DNA of 64,000 nt, from the NCBI RefSeq assembly GCF_004526345.1, contig NZ_CP038213.1, forward strand, positions 1,674,001-1,738,000, written 5' to 3'. The stretch is from Ornithinimicrobium flavum. GTDB taxonomy: Bacteria > Actinomycetota > Actinomycetes > Actinomycetales > Dermatophilaceae. Position 1 is the first letter of the stretch, and each line of letters begins with the position of its first letter. The notes under the pieces were generated by a model that searched no databases, was not told where the DNA came from, and worked only from the letters and a program-made list of their open reading frames with translations. Of this stretch, positions 20,657 to 29,156 are shown one piece after another. Position numbers and translations under genes: made by a program.

Positions 20657-21480
20657 CCTACTACGTCCCGCGCGGCGGGCTGCCCGGCCAGGACGAGCTG
20701 ACGACCGACCGCGCCGTGGTGACCGACGCCTACGCCGTGATCCCGCGGCGGACGCTCAGCGACATCACGGCCAGCCTCCTGCCGGGGTGGGAGGGGATGC
20801 GTATGTGGGTGCTCGCCCGTCCGCTCACCGGGATGGCCGAGACCTTCTCCCAGTACGTCGTCGAGGTGCAGCCCGGAGGCGGCAGCGAGCAGCCGGAGAC
20901 CGACCCCGGGGCGCAGGGCGTGCTCTTCGTCGTCGCCGGGCAGCTCACCGTCCACGTGCGGGAGCTGGAGCACGTGCTGGGGGAGGGCGGCTACGCCTAC
21001 CTCGCACCGGGGGAGCGTTGGTCGGTCCGGGCGTCCGGGGACCAGCCGGCGGTCTTCCACTGGATCCGCAAGCGCTACCAGCCCGCACCCGGTGTCGAGA
21101 CCCCCGGGTCCTTCGTCAGCTCCGACCGGGACGTCGAGCCGACCCCGATGCCCGGCACGGACGGGCGCTGGGCGACCACCCGCTTCGTGGACCCCGCGGA
21201 CCTGCGTCACGACATGCACGTCACGGTCGTGACCTTCCAACCCGGTGGCGTCATCCCGTTCCCCGAGACGCACGTCATGGAGCACGGGCTCTACGTCCTG
21301 GAGGGCAAGGGGGTCTACCTGCTCAACCAGGACTGGGTGGAGGTCCAGGCCGGTGACTTCATGTGGCTGCGGGCCTTCTGCCCGCAGGCCTGCTACGCCG
21401 GGGGACCGGGGCCGTTCCGCTACCTGCTCTACAAGGACGTCAACCGGCACGCCGCCCTGGGCCTCCTCTTCGGCGGCTGA
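20653..21480 (+). CDS. allE: (S)-ureidoglycine aminohydrolase (bicupin)
   Basis: A 275-residue two-cupin protein of the YlbA/UGlyAH family, which releases ammonia from ureidoglycine to give ureidoglycolate. N-terminal MTYYVPRGGLP and YAVIPRRTLSDITASLLPGW match the family. The C-terminal cupin holds the metal site: HDMHVTVVTFQPGGVIPFPE, then THVMEHGLYVLEGKGVYLLN and WVEVQAGDFMWLRAFCPQ. Start ATG overlaps the DUF6986 stop. Its usual partner, allantoate amidohydrolase, is not in the window, so it must be encoded elsewhere or be replaced by allantoicase. Confidence 0.9.
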   Translation: MTYYVPRGGLPGQDELTTDRAVVTDAYAVIPRRTLSDITASLLPGWEGMRMWVLARPLTGMAETFSQYVVEVQPGGGSEQPETDPGAQGVLFVVAGQLTVHVRELEHVLGEGGYAYLAPGERWSVRASGDQPAVFHWIRKRYQPAPGVETPGSFVSSDRDVEPTPMPGTDGRWATTRFVDPADLRHDMHVTVVTFQPGGVIPFPETHVMEHGLYVLEGKGVYLLNQDWVEVQAGDFMWLRAFCPQACYAGGPGPFRYLLYKDVNRHAALGLLFGG

Positions 21481-21494
21481 CGGCATACCCGAGG

Positions 21495-22376
21495 TCAGCA
21501 GAAACCGGCGATCCCCGTCCAGGCGGCCTCGGCCGCCGTTGACCCCTCGCGCGCGAAGGCGGCCTCGATGAGCCCGTAGGGACGGTCGGCGGCGTGGAAG
21601 ACGATGCCCGGGTTGTCCACGCCGAAGGGGGCCAGGTCGGACAGGAAATGGTGGTTGTTCGGGCAGGAGAAGCGGATCTCCTCGACCTCCGGATGGCTCT
21701 CCAGGACCGCGTCGGCCATCTGGTAGAGGGTCTGCTGCAGCGCCTTCGAGTACTCGGCGCCGAAGGCCCGCATGATCGTGGCCTTGATCCCCGCGTAGCT
21801 GGCGTTCCAGTCGACGCCGTCGGTGCTGCCGTAGCGCCAGCGGGTGGTGACGTCGGTCGCCAGGATGCGGTCGTCGGTCTCCGGGAGCGTCGTGTAGCGG
21901 TCCTTCGGGTAGCCCGCGAAGCCGGACGCGGTGGTCTTCAGGACGCTCAGGCCGTAGAGCCCGCTGATCATCGTGTCGGACCCCCCGTCCCGCACGAGGA
22001 CGGCGGTGCGGGTCTCGGGGGAGGAGCGGTAGAAGGTGTGGTCGTGGTCCTCGATCCGGGCCCAGCCGACCTGCTCGGCGGCCCACCGGCCACCGGTCAC
22101 CCAGTCGAACTCCCCGGTGAAGTGGTCGGCCAGGCGCAGCAGGAAGGCCTCGGGGGACCCGATCCCGTCCCGGGCGAAGGCGAAGATAGTGTTCTTCTGG
22201 GTGTCGGTGGTCACGACGTGGCTGTTGTCGCCCTCGTAGTGCGCGGCCTCGAAGTCGCCCCGCAGCTGCGAGGTGACGGTGAGGTCCTCGATCGCGTGCC
22301 GGTCGGTGTCGCGGGTGACACGCACGACGTGGTTCTCGGCCTTGCCGTACTGGTTGAGAGTCAGCTCGGTGGTCAT
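21495..22376 (-). CDS. urate oxidase (uricase)
   Basis: A 293-residue cofactor-free oxidase converting urate to 5-hydroxyisourate. Two tunnelling-fold halves are visible: KAENHVVRVTRDTDRHAIED and VTTDTQKNTIFAFARDG in the first; KDRYTTLPETDDRILATDV, then EIRFSCPNNHHFLSDLAPFG and DNPGIVFHAADRPYGLIEA in the second. Catalytic Thr and Lys equivalents (TDTQKN, and a Lys in NQYGKAENHV) are present. It is the last of three minus-strand genes in the order uraD, hiuH, uricase, which perform successive or linked steps. The next plus-strand gene ends 14 bp away. Confidence 0.95.
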   Translation of the reverse strand: MTTELTLNQYGKAENHVVRVTRDTDRHAIEDLTVTSQLRGDFEAAHYEGDNSHVVTTDTQKNTIFAFARDGIGSPEAFLLRLADHFTGEFDWVTGGRWAAEQVGWARIEDHDHTFYRSSPETRTAVLVRDGGSDTMISGLYGLSVLKTTASGFAGYPKDRYTTLPETDDRILATDVTTRWRYGSTDGVDWNASYAGIKATIMRAFGAEYSKALQQTLYQMADAVLESHPEVEEIRFSCPNNHHFLSDLAPFGVDNPGIVFHAADRPYGLIEAAFAREGSTAAEAAWTGIAGFC

Positions 22377-22416
22377 GGGGACTCCTTCGTCGGACGGGTA
22401 TCGGAGCGCGGGAGGG

Positions 22417-22755
22417 TCAGCTCCCGCGGTAGGTGGAGTACGCGAACGGGCTGAGCAGCAGCGGCACGTGGTAGTGCGCCTGGGCCTCGTCGATCCGGAC
22501 CTCGACCTGCACCTGCGGGTAGAAGGTCTCCTGCCCCCGGGCGGCGAACCACTCGCCGGTGCCGAAGGTGATCCGGTAGGTGCCCGAGGGGAGCCGCTCG
22601 GGACCCAGCTCACCGACCCGGCCGTCCGCGTCGGTGACAGCCCGGGCCAGGACCTCACCCCCGCCGTCGGCGAGGGCCACGGGGACCCCGGCCGCGGGGG
22701 TGCCGGCGGTGGCGTCCAGGACGTGGGCGGTGACGAAGCTGCGGTGCGAGGTCAC
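22417..22755 (-). CDS. hiuH: 5-hydroxyisourate hydrolase (transthyretin-related)
   Basis: A 112-residue transthyretin-like enzyme that hydrolyses 5-hydroxyisourate to OHCU. The N-terminal THVLDxxxG-type motif appears as AHVLDATAGTPAAGVPV, and the C-terminus ends with the diagnostic YRGS. ERLPSGTYRITFGTGEWF and YPQVQVEVRIDEAQAHYHVP fill the beta-sandwich. It overlaps uraD by 4 bp, with ATG in GTGA/ATGA-type coupling, and uricase follows after a 40-bp gap. Confidence 0.95.
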   Translation of the reverse strand: MTSHRSFVTAHVLDATAGTPAAGVPVALADGGGEVLARAVTDADGRVGELGPERLPSGTYRITFGTGEWFAARGQETFYPQVQVEVRIDEAQAHYHVPLLLSPFAYSTYRGS

Positions 22756-23255
22756 GTGAGGGCTCCTTCCAGCCGGAGCAGGGCGATCTGGCCGAGCTGG
22801 TCGGCGACCTCACGCTCCTCGGTGTGCGGGTCGTTGGCGGTGCGGCGCCGGCACTCGGCCAGGATCTTCGTGGCGTCCCGGCCTGCGGCGCGGATGAGGA
22901 AGACGCGGTCGAAGCGTGCCTCGTAGGCCTCGTTGGCCGCCCGGAGCTCGCGCTGGACGGCGTCGGTCAGGTCCAGGCCCCGCTGCTCGCCGCGGGACAG
23001 CGCGGCCTCCCTGGCCGTCCCTCGTGCCCGCTCACCGATGCGCGGGTGGTGGGCCAGCGCCGCGTCCACCTCCGAGGGGGTCAGCGGGTCGTCCTCCAGC
23101 ACCTGCCGGGCGCGGCGGACGGCCTCCTCGACCGTGGCGTAGGGGCGACCCGCCACCACGGCGTCCACCCATCGGGGCACGTCCAGACAGGGGCGCACGA
23201 GGGCCGCGGCCTGGTCCGGATCTGCGTCGTTGAGGTCGGAGAGCGTCATGGCCAC
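22752..23255 (-). CDS. uraD: OHCU decarboxylase
   Basis: A 167-residue all-helical enzyme that decarboxylates 2-oxo-4-hydroxy-4-carboxy-5-ureidoimidazoline to (S)-allantoin. The active-site motif AALAHHPRIGER (His plus Glu) and the RFDRVFLIRAAGRDATKIL helix identify the family; the C-terminal REVADQLGQIALLRLE is typical. Either ATG at 23255 or the in-frame ATG at 23249 could start it. It heads the minus-strand urate operon (uraD, hiuH, uricase). The spacer to the DUF2304 gene is only 27 bp, so the promoter must lie further upstream or within that gene. Confidence 0.94.
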   Translation of the reverse strand: MAMTLSDLNDADPDQAAALVRPCLDVPRWVDAVVAGRPYATVEEAVRRARQVLEDDPLTPSEVDAALAHHPRIGERARGTAREAALSRGEQRGLDLTDAVQRELRAANEAYEARFDRVFLIRAAGRDATKILAECRRRTANDPHTEEREVADQLGQIALLRLEGALT

Positions 23256-23282
23256 CCCATCCTGCCGCCTCCGGCCGCCCTG

Positions 23283-23657
23283 TCAAGGGTTGGTGCCGCC
23301 TCCGTTGCGCTCGGGCCGCTCGTCCAGGGCCGCGCGCACGGCGAGCTCGCGGGCGAGCACCGTGACCTGCTGCTCCATCTGCCGCATCCGGCGGTAGGAG
23401 GCGGCGACATACCCGAGGAAGACCACCGTCAACCCGTAGAGGAGCAGGTCGGCACCGCGCCCGACGCCGAGGAACTGCGCCACCTGGGTCAGCAGGCGCG
23501 GGAAGAGGATCGCGGCGGCGGCGAGCACGACGAAGGCGACCAGCATGAGGCGGCGGACCGCCTGGTGTCGGGCCCCCGCCGTCGACCGGGTGAGCATCGT
23601 GGTGACCACGACGATCGCCACGAGCAGGACGATCTTGATGAGCGGTTGGTCGAGCAC
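23283..23657 (-). CDS. DUF2304 small membrane protein
   Basis: A 124-residue protein with three hydrophobic segments (PLIKIVLLVAIVVVTTML, RLMLVAFVVLAAAAILFP and LLLYGLTVVFLGYVAASYRR), then a coiled amphipathic tail (RQMEQQVTVLARELAVRAAL). This is the DUF2304 pattern. Such proteins often sit directly beside a GT2 polyprenyl-phosphate-type glycosyltransferase, as here, where the GT2 gene stops 9 bp upstream. It may anchor that enzyme or help flip its product; that role is inference. Confidence 0.8.
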   Translation of the reverse strand: MLDQPLIKIVLLVAIVVVTTMLTRSTAGARHQAVRRLMLVAFVVLAAAAILFPRLLTQVAQFLGVGRGADLLLYGLTVVFLGYVAASYRRMRQMEQQVTVLARELAVRAALDERPERNGGGTNP

Positions 23658-23666
23658 GTCAGCGCC

Positions 23667-24350
23667 TCACTTCAGGATCGTGTCGATGAGGATGTTGACG
23701 GAGTTGACCAGGGACTGGCCCTTGGCCTTGCTGTAGTCGGTGTAGATGACGTGCACCGGGTGCTCGGCCCACGGCAGGCCCGAGCGCCCCAGCTGCAGCA
23801 CGATCTCTGTGGCGTGCGCCATCCGGTTCTGCTGGAGCGCCAGGTGCCCGGCGGCGTCCCGGCGGAGCACCCGCAGCCCGTTGTGGGCGTCGGTGAGCTT
23901 CATCCCCGTCTGCTGGTTGGTGAGCCACACGGCCGCCTTGAGGACCACCTTCTTCAGCGCGCCGGGCCGGGTGCGGTCGTCCAGGAACCGGGAGCCGAAG
24001 ACGATGGCCAGGTCGTCGTTCCGCGCCCGACGCACCATGTCGGCGGCGTCGGCGACCCGGTGCTGACCGTCGGCGTCGAAGGTGACGAGGTATGCGGCGT
24101 CGGTGGCCCGCAGCACGTAGTCCACCCCGGTCTGCAGCGCGGCGCCCTGGCCCAGGTTGACCGGATGCCGGACGACCGCCGCCCCGGCCTCCCGCGCGAT
24201 GTCCGCGGACGCGTCGGTGGAGGCGTCGTCGACGCACACCACGTGCGGGAAGACCTGCATGGCCTCCCGCAGCACGTCCCCCAGCACCTGTGCCTCGTTA
24301 TGGACGGGGACGACCAGCCAGGCGTCCTCGAGGCGGGGCGTTAGGCTCAT
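23667..24350 (-). CDS. family 2 glycosyltransferase
   Basis: A 227-residue GT-A enzyme. WLVVPVHNEAQVLGDVL begins the nucleotide-sugar fold, CVDDASTDASADIAREAG follows, and TFDADGQHRVADAADM carries the DxD metal site. FGSRFLDDRTRPG and TDAHNGLRVLRRDA complete the family pattern. It lacks the C-terminal membrane helices of full-length polyprenyl-phosphate glycosyltransferases, which the adjacent DUF2304 protein may supply. ATG at 24350 is preferred; another in-frame ATG at 24359 would overlap the divergent acetyltransferase start at 24354. Confidence 0.88.
   Translation of the reverse strand: MSLTPRLEDAWLVVPVHNEAQVLGDVLREAMQVFPHVVCVDDASTDASADIAREAGAAVVRHPVNLGQGAALQTGVDYVLRATDAAYLVTFDADGQHRVADAADMVRRARNDDLAIVFGSRFLDDRTRPGALKKVVLKAAVWLTNQQTGMKLTDAHNGLRVLRRDAAGHLALQQNRMAHATEIVLQLGRSGLPWAEHPVHVIYTDYSKAKGQSLVNSVNILIDTILK
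24342..24347 (+). promoter_or_regulatory. -10-like TAGGCT, leaderless spacing
   Basis: TAGGCT lies 6 nt before the GTG at 24354 of the acetyltransferase gene and directly abuts the start codon of the divergent GT2 gene, so the two genes have almost no intergenic DNA. Confidence 0.35.
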
Positions 24351-24353
24351 GCC

Positions 24354-25034
24354 GTGCATTCTCCCGCATCGCGCATCGTCGACTCCGCCGACGTCTCGCC
24401 GGACGCCGTCATCGGCGACGGCAGCTCGGTCTGGCACCTCGCCCAGGTGAGGGAGGGAGCCGTGCTCGGCGCGGGCTGCGTGGTCGGTCGGGGGGCCTAC
24501 ATCGGGACCGGGGTCGAGCTGGGCGACCACTGCAAGATCCAGAACTACGCCCTCGTCTACGAGCCGGCGCGGCTCGGCCACGGCGTCTTCGTCGGCCCGG
24601 CCGCCGTGCTCACCAACGACACCTTCCCCCGCGCGGTGAACCCCGACGGCTCGCTCAAGAGCGCGGCGGACTGGGAGGCGGTCGGGGTGCGCATCGGGGA
24701 CGGTGCCTCGATCGGTGCCCGCGCCGTCTGCGTGGCCCCCGTGACCGTCGGTGAGTGGGCGACCGTCGCCGCCGGGGCCGTCGTGACCAAGGACGTCCCC
24801 GCCTTCGCCCTCGTCGTCGGGGTGCCCGCCCGCCGGGTGGCCTGGGTGGGGCACGCGGGCCGGCCGCTCGAGCCGACCGGCACCCCCGGCCTGTGGCGCT
24901 GCCCGGTGACCGGCGCCACCTACCGTGAGCACGGCGAGAGCCTGCGACCCGACCGCACCGACACCGGCACGACCGGCACTCCCACCACCGACACGCCCAC
25001 GACCGACACCGAGGAGACCCCGACCCATGACTGA
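24354..25034 (+). CDS. left-handed beta-helix N-acetyltransferase (WbpD-like)
   Basis: A 226-residue acyltransferase made of hexapeptide repeats (VIGDGSSVWHLAQVREGAVL, VVGRGAYIGTGVELGDHCK). A loop with NDTFPRAVNPDG and VGVPARRVAWVGHAG at the C-terminal end match WbpD/WlbB-type enzymes that acetylate the 3-amino group of UDP-2-acetamido-3-amino-glucuronate. After residue 190 a Thr/Pro/Asp-rich tail (TGTTGTPTTDTPTTDTEE) is unusual. It overlaps the next aminotransferase gene by 8 bp; with the oxidoreductase that follows, the trio matches D, E and B of the wbp pathway. Confidence 0.82.
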   Translation: MHSPASRIVDSADVSPDAVIGDGSSVWHLAQVREGAVLGAGCVVGRGAYIGTGVELGDHCKIQNYALVYEPARLGHGVFVGPAAVLTNDTFPRAVNPDGSLKSAADWEAVGVRIGDGASIGARAVCVAPVTVGEWATVAAGAVVTKDVPAFALVVGVPARRVAWVGHAGRPLEPTGTPGLWRCPVTGATYREHGESLRPDRTDTGTTGTPTTDTPTTDTEETPTHD

Positions 25035-26151
25035 GCTGGAGATGATTCCTGCTGCCCGGCCGTTGATCGGGGAGGAGGAGCGTGCTGCGGTGGACCGGGT
25101 GCTGCGCTCGGGGATGGTGGCGCAGGGTCCGGAGGTCGCGGCGTTCGAGGAGGAGTTCGCGGCGCAGCTGGTGGGTGGGCGGACGTGCGTGGCGGTGAAC
25201 TCGGGGACCTCGGGGTTGCACCTGGGGCTGCTGGCGTCCGGGATCGGGGCGGGGGACGAGGTGATCGTGCCGTCGTTCACGTTCGCGGCGACGGCCAACG
25301 CGGTGGCGCTGACGGGGGCGACGCCGGTGTTCGCGGACATCAGCCCGGACACCTTCACCCTGGACCCGGAGGCGGTGGCGGCGGCGGTGACGGACCGCAC
25401 GGCCGCGGTGATGCCGGTGCACCTGTACGGTCACCCGGCGGACCTCGAGCCGTTGCTGGAGGTGGCGGCCGAGCACGGGCTGCAGCTCTTCGAGGACGCG
25501 GCGCAGGCGCACGGGGCGACCTACCGCGGGGCCCCGGTGGGGTCCTTCGGGTCCTTCGGCATGTTCAGCCTCTACCCGACGAAGAACATGACCTCCGGTG
25601 AGGGTGGGATGGTCTCGTGCGCGGACGAGGAGATCGCCCGGGGGGTGCGGCTGCTGCGCAACCAGGGGATGGAGAGGCAGTACGCCAACGAGGTCATCGG
25701 GCTGAACAACCGGATGACCGACATCCACGCCGCGATCGGGCGGGTGCAGCTGAGCAAGGTCGGGGGCTGGACGGCGCAGCGGCAGGCGAACGCCGCGTGG
25801 TTGGACGGTGCGCTGGCCGGTGTGGCCGGCGTGGTGACCCCGGTCGTGCGGGAGGGGTGCACGCACGTTTACCACCAGTACACGGTCCGGATCGAGGGTG
25901 CGTCGGCGGCCGAGCGTGACGCGGTGGTGTCCGCGTTGCGGGAGGAGCACAAGGTGGGGTCCGGGGTGTACTACCCGACGCCGAACCACGAGCTGGTCTC
26001 GCTGGCACGGTTCGCACCGGCGCACGAGCTGCCGGTGACCGCGAGGGCTGCGGCCGAGGTGATCAGCCTGCCGGTGCACCCCTCGCTGTCGCAGGGTGAC
26101 CTGGAGCGGGTCGCCGCGGCGGTCCACGCGGTGGTCGGGGCGGGCGCCTGA
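25027..26151 (+). CDS. DegT/DnrJ/EryC1 sugar aminotransferase (WbpE-like)
   Basis: A 374-residue PLP enzyme that aminates a 3-keto nucleotide sugar. Motifs: VNSGTSGLHLGLLASGIGAG, EVIVPSFTFAATANAV, LFEDAAQAHGATYRG, the PLP-lysine loop FSLYPTKNMTSGEGG, and NNRMTDIHAAIGRVQL. Length is normal. The gene clearly favours GCG, GGG, GTG and TTG codons, unlike its neighbours, which use GCC, GGC, CTG and CTC; the following gene shares this bias, suggesting common, possibly foreign, origin. Its stop overlaps the next ATG by one base. Confidence 0.9.
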   Translation: MTELEMIPAARPLIGEEERAAVDRVLRSGMVAQGPEVAAFEEEFAAQLVGGRTCVAVNSGTSGLHLGLLASGIGAGDEVIVPSFTFAATANAVALTGATPVFADISPDTFTLDPEAVAAAVTDRTAAVMPVHLYGHPADLEPLLEVAAEHGLQLFEDAAQAHGATYRGAPVGSFGSFGMFSLYPTKNMTSGEGGMVSCADEEIARGVRLLRNQGMERQYANEVIGLNNRMTDIHAAIGRVQLSKVGGWTAQRQANAAWLDGALAGVAGVVTPVVREGCTHVYHQYTVRIEGASAAERDAVVSALREEHKVGSGVYYPTPNHELVSLARFAPAHELPVTARAAAEVISLPVHPSLSQGDLERVAAAVHAVVGAGA

Positions 26152-27158
26152 TGGGCGGGGTGATCCCGGAGGGTCGTCCGGTCCGGATGGGGCTGATCGG
26201 GCTGGGCTCGATGGGGCGGCACCACGCGCGGGTCATCCGGGGGGTGGAGGGGATGGACCTGGTCGCGGTGGCGGACCCGTTCGGTGACAAGCACGGGGTG
26301 GCCGGCGGGCTGGAGGTGCTGCCGGACGTGGCGGCGTTGATCGGTGAGGGGATCGACGCGGCGATGGTGGCGGTGCCGACCTACCTGCACGAGGAGGTGG
26401 CGCTGGCGCTGGCGGAGGCCGGGGTGCACACGATGGTGGAGAAGCCGATCGCGGCGACCGCGGCCTCGGGGGAGACGGTGGCGCAGGCGTTCGAGGCGGC
26501 CGGGCTGGTGGGGGCGGTGGGGTATGTCGAGCGGTGCAACCCCGCGCTGCTGGAGATGCGTCGGCGGATCGCCGAGGGTGAGCTGGGCGAGGTCTTCCAG
26601 ATCACGACGTCACGGCAGGGCCCGTTCCCGGGGCGGATCGCGGACGTGGGCGTGGTCAAGGACCTGGCCACGCACGACATCGACCTGACGGCGTGGATCG
26701 CGGGCTCGCCTTACGCGCAGGTCGCGGCGCAGGTGACGCACCGCTCGGGCCGGGAGCACGAGGACATGGTCGTCGCGACCGGGCGCCTGGCCAACGGGGT
26801 GATCGTCTCGCACACGGTGAACTGGCTGTCGCCGATGAAGGTGCGTCAGACGGTGGCCACGGGCGAGAAGGGTGCGTTCGTCGCCAACACGCTGACCGGT
26901 GACCTGACCTATGTGCGCAACGGTGACGTCCGCAGCGAGTGGGAGCGGTCCAGCCACTTCCGGGGCGTGTCCGAGGGCGACTCGACCCGCTTCGCCCTCG
27001 CCCGGCGCGAGCCGCTGCTGGTCGAGCAGGAGGCCTTCCGGGACGCCCTGTGGGGGAGGCCCTCCGACGTGGTCTCCATGGCCGAGGGCGTCCACACCCT
27101 GCGCGTGGTCGAGGCCGTCCTCGCCTCCGCCGCGACGGGCCAGACCGTCACCCTGTGA
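26151..27158 (+). CDS. Gfo/Idh/MocA oxidoreductase (WbpB-like)
   Basis: A 335-residue NAD(P)-dependent dehydrogenase. The dinucleotide motif GLIGLGSMGRHHARVI is near residue 14, followed by the catalytic MVEKPIAATAASGET and the C-terminal VKDLATHDIDLTAWIAG. In this context it would oxidise C3 of UDP-N-acetylglucosaminuronate before transamination by the preceding gene product. It shares the unusual GCG/GGG/TTG-rich codon use of the aminotransferase gene over its first two thirds; the last part looks more like the neighbours. Downstream are three tandem 32-bp repeats. Confidence 0.86.
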   Translation: MGGVIPEGRPVRMGLIGLGSMGRHHARVIRGVEGMDLVAVADPFGDKHGVAGGLEVLPDVAALIGEGIDAAMVAVPTYLHEEVALALAEAGVHTMVEKPIAATAASGETVAQAFEAAGLVGAVGYVERCNPALLEMRRRIAEGELGEVFQITTSRQGPFPGRIADVGVVKDLATHDIDLTAWIAGSPYAQVAAQVTHRSGREHEDMVVATGRLANGVIVSHTVNWLSPMKVRQTVATGEKGAFVANTLTGDLTYVRNGDVRSEWERSSHFRGVSEGDSTRFALARREPLLVEQEAFRDALWGRPSDVVSMAEGVHTLRVVEAVLASAATGQTVTL

Positions 27159-27180
27159 CCCGCCCCCCTTCCCCACCGGC

Positions 27181-27276
27181 CGCCTCGCGTGGTTGCCCCA
27201 TGACCCACCGACCGCCTCATCTGGTTGCCCCATGACCCACCGACCGCCTCATCTGGTTGCCCCATGACCGACCGAG
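27181..27276 (+). repeat. three tandem 32-bp repeats reaching into a start codon
   Basis: Copies lie at 27181-27212, 27213-27244 and 27245-27276. The second and third differ by one base; the first differs at two or three. Each copy holds TGGTTGCCCCATGACC, so each contains an ATG in the same local setting; the ATG of copy three (27264) starts the next glycosyltransferase. The 32-bp period is not a multiple of three, so the ATGs are in different frames. Confidence 0.9.
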
Positions 27277-28459
27277 CGCGCCGTGTGGTGCTCGCGACCC
27301 GGATCTTCGCGCCGGAGGCGGCGGCGGCCACCTTCCGGCTGGGTGCGTTGGTGCGGGCGCTGGCCGACCGCGCCGAGGTCGCCGTGCTGACCACGACCCC
27401 GCCCCCCTCCCTGCGGGGCGACGCCGTCCCTGACCCGGACGGGGTCAGGGTCTCCCGGTGGCCGGTGCTCAGGGACGCCACCGGCTACGTCCGCGGCTAC
27501 CTCCCCTACCTGTCCTTCGACCTTCCCCTCACGCTGCGGCTGATGACCTCGAGGCGTCCGGACGTCGTCGTCGTCGAGCCGCCACCGACCACGGGAGCCG
27601 TGGTGCGGGCGGTGCTGGCCCTCCGCGCCGCGGCGGGTCCCCGCGTCCCCTACGTCTACTACGCGGCCGACGTCTGGTCCGACGCCACCGCCTCGATGGG
27701 TGCCCCGGCACCGGTCGTCTCCGTGATGCGGGCGGTCGAGGCCTTCGCCCTCCGCGGAGCGCGCGACGTGATCGCGGTCTCCGACGGAGTCGCCGAGCGC
27801 GTCCGCGCCCTCGTCGGTGCGGGCCGGGTGACGCCCCGGGTCACGGTCGTGCCCAACGGCATCGACACCGACGTCTTCGCGCCCGACGGCCCTCCGCACC
27901 CGGGGCGCCGTCGACGCCATACCTCGTGTATGCGGGCACCGCCTCGGAGTGGCAGGGCGCCGAGGTCTTCGCCGAGGCGATGCGGGAGGTCGTGCGGGAG
28001 GAGCCCGACGCGCGCCTGGTCTTCCTCGGGCAGGGGTCGAGCTGGCCTGCGCTGCAACGCATCCAGGCCCAGCTGCCGACCGGCGCGATCGAGCTGCGCC
28101 CCCTCGTGCCCCCCGCGGAGGCCGCGGCCTGGCTCCGGGGGGCGGCCGCCGCCCTGGTGAGCGTGCGACCGGGGGTGGGGTACGACTTCGCCTATCCCAC
28201 CAAGGTCATCGCCGCGCTGGCCACCGGGACGCCCGTCGTCTTCGCCGGACCCGGCCCGGCGGCGCAGGACGTGCAGGAGCACGACCTGGGGGCGGCGGTC
28301 CCGCACGAGGTCGGGGCTGTCGCCGAGGCCATGCTCGCCGCGGTGCGTGCTGGCCGCGGGGACGCCGCGGTGATCGATCACCGGGCCGCTTGGGTCCGGG
28401 AGCACCGGAGCCTCGCCGCGACCGGCGACCGGGCTGCGGACGTGGTCCTCGCTCCGTAG
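27264..28459 (+). CDS. family 4 glycosyltransferase, one frameshift
   Basis: About 398 residues of a GT-B retaining glycosyltransferase. The N-terminal half shows RIFAPEAAAATFRLGALVRAL, VVVVEPPPTTGAVVRAVLAL, YYAADVWSDATASMG and VVPNGIDTDVFAPDG. The C-terminal half has YLVYAGTASEWQGAEVFAEA, LVFLGQG and PTKVIAALATGTPVVFAG. The two halves are in different frames; one base is missing near 27890-27905, in the CACCCGGGGCG stretch. The start codon lies in the third tandem repeat and has no obvious ribosome site. It is part of the surface-glycan locus. Confidence 0.82.
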
Positions 28460-28483
28460 GTTGAGGGGGACGGAGGGAGCGTC

Positions 28484-29113
28484 ATGACCGAGAGGACGGA
28501 ACGGGAGGAGGACGGCGCCCGACGCGCCGAGGACGGCTCGACGTGGGGCCGGCCGGGGGCGCGGCCGGGAGCTCCGAGGGCCGAGGACCAGCTGGCCGAC
28601 CAGGGGGTGCGCCGCCGCCCACCGGCGGCGACCACGGCCCGCGCGGTGCAGACCTGGGTGGACCAGGCCATCAGCCAGGCTCAGCGGCAGGGAGCCTTCG
28701 ACAACCTGGCCGGGGCGGGGCGTCCCCTGCCGGACGTGGACGTGCGCTCCGATCCGGACTGGTGGGTCAAGGGGCTCATCGAGCGGGAGCGGCTCGACCT
28801 GTCCGGCGCGCTGCCCGGCCCCATGCAGCTGCGCCGGGAGAAGGCGGCCTTCCCGGGCAGCCTGCTCGACCTGCCGGACGAGGACGCCGTCCGGAGCCAC
28901 CTGGAGGACTTCAACGAGCGGGTGCTCGCCGACCGCCGGCGCCCCCACGCGGGCGCCGGGTCACCGCCGGTCGTCGGGCGCGTCGACGTGGAGGAGATGG
29001 TCGAGGTATGGCGTGCGGCGCGGGCCGCCCTGCCCCCGACGCCTCCGGAGGTGCCGCCCACCGGGCAGGTGGAGCCGCCCGCCCCACGCCGTCCGTGGTG
29101 GCGTCGCAGCTGA
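28484..29113 (+). CDS. DUF1992 (DnaJ-homologue subfamily C member 28-like) protein
   Basis: A 209-residue protein. The conserved block runs from WVDQAISQAQRQGAFDNLAG through AGRPLPDVDVRSDPDWWVKG and LIERERL to the REKAAFPGSLLDLP helix. This is the DUF1992 domain, found in bacteria and in the human DNAJC28 protein; its function is unclear. The flanks are disordered and Pro/Arg-rich. A GGAGGGA-like site precedes the ATG. It is convergent with the next glycosyltransferase gene and does not obviously belong to the glycan pathway. Confidence 0.8.
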   Translation: MTERTEREEDGARRAEDGSTWGRPGARPGAPRAEDQLADQGVRRRPPAATTARAVQTWVDQAISQAQRQGAFDNLAGAGRPLPDVDVRSDPDWWVKGLIERERLDLSGALPGPMQLRREKAAFPGSLLDLPDEDAVRSHLEDFNERVLADRRRPHAGAGSPPVVGRVDVEEMVEVWRAARAALPPTPPEVPPTGQVEPPAPRRPWWRRS

Positions 29114-29156
29114 GCGAGGACCGCGAGGGCTCGTCGAGGGCCCGGGAGGATGCCCC

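Noticed and set aside
27181..27276. CRISPR array from the 32-bp repeats
   Set aside because: Units are directly adjacent with no spacers and no cas genes are nearby.
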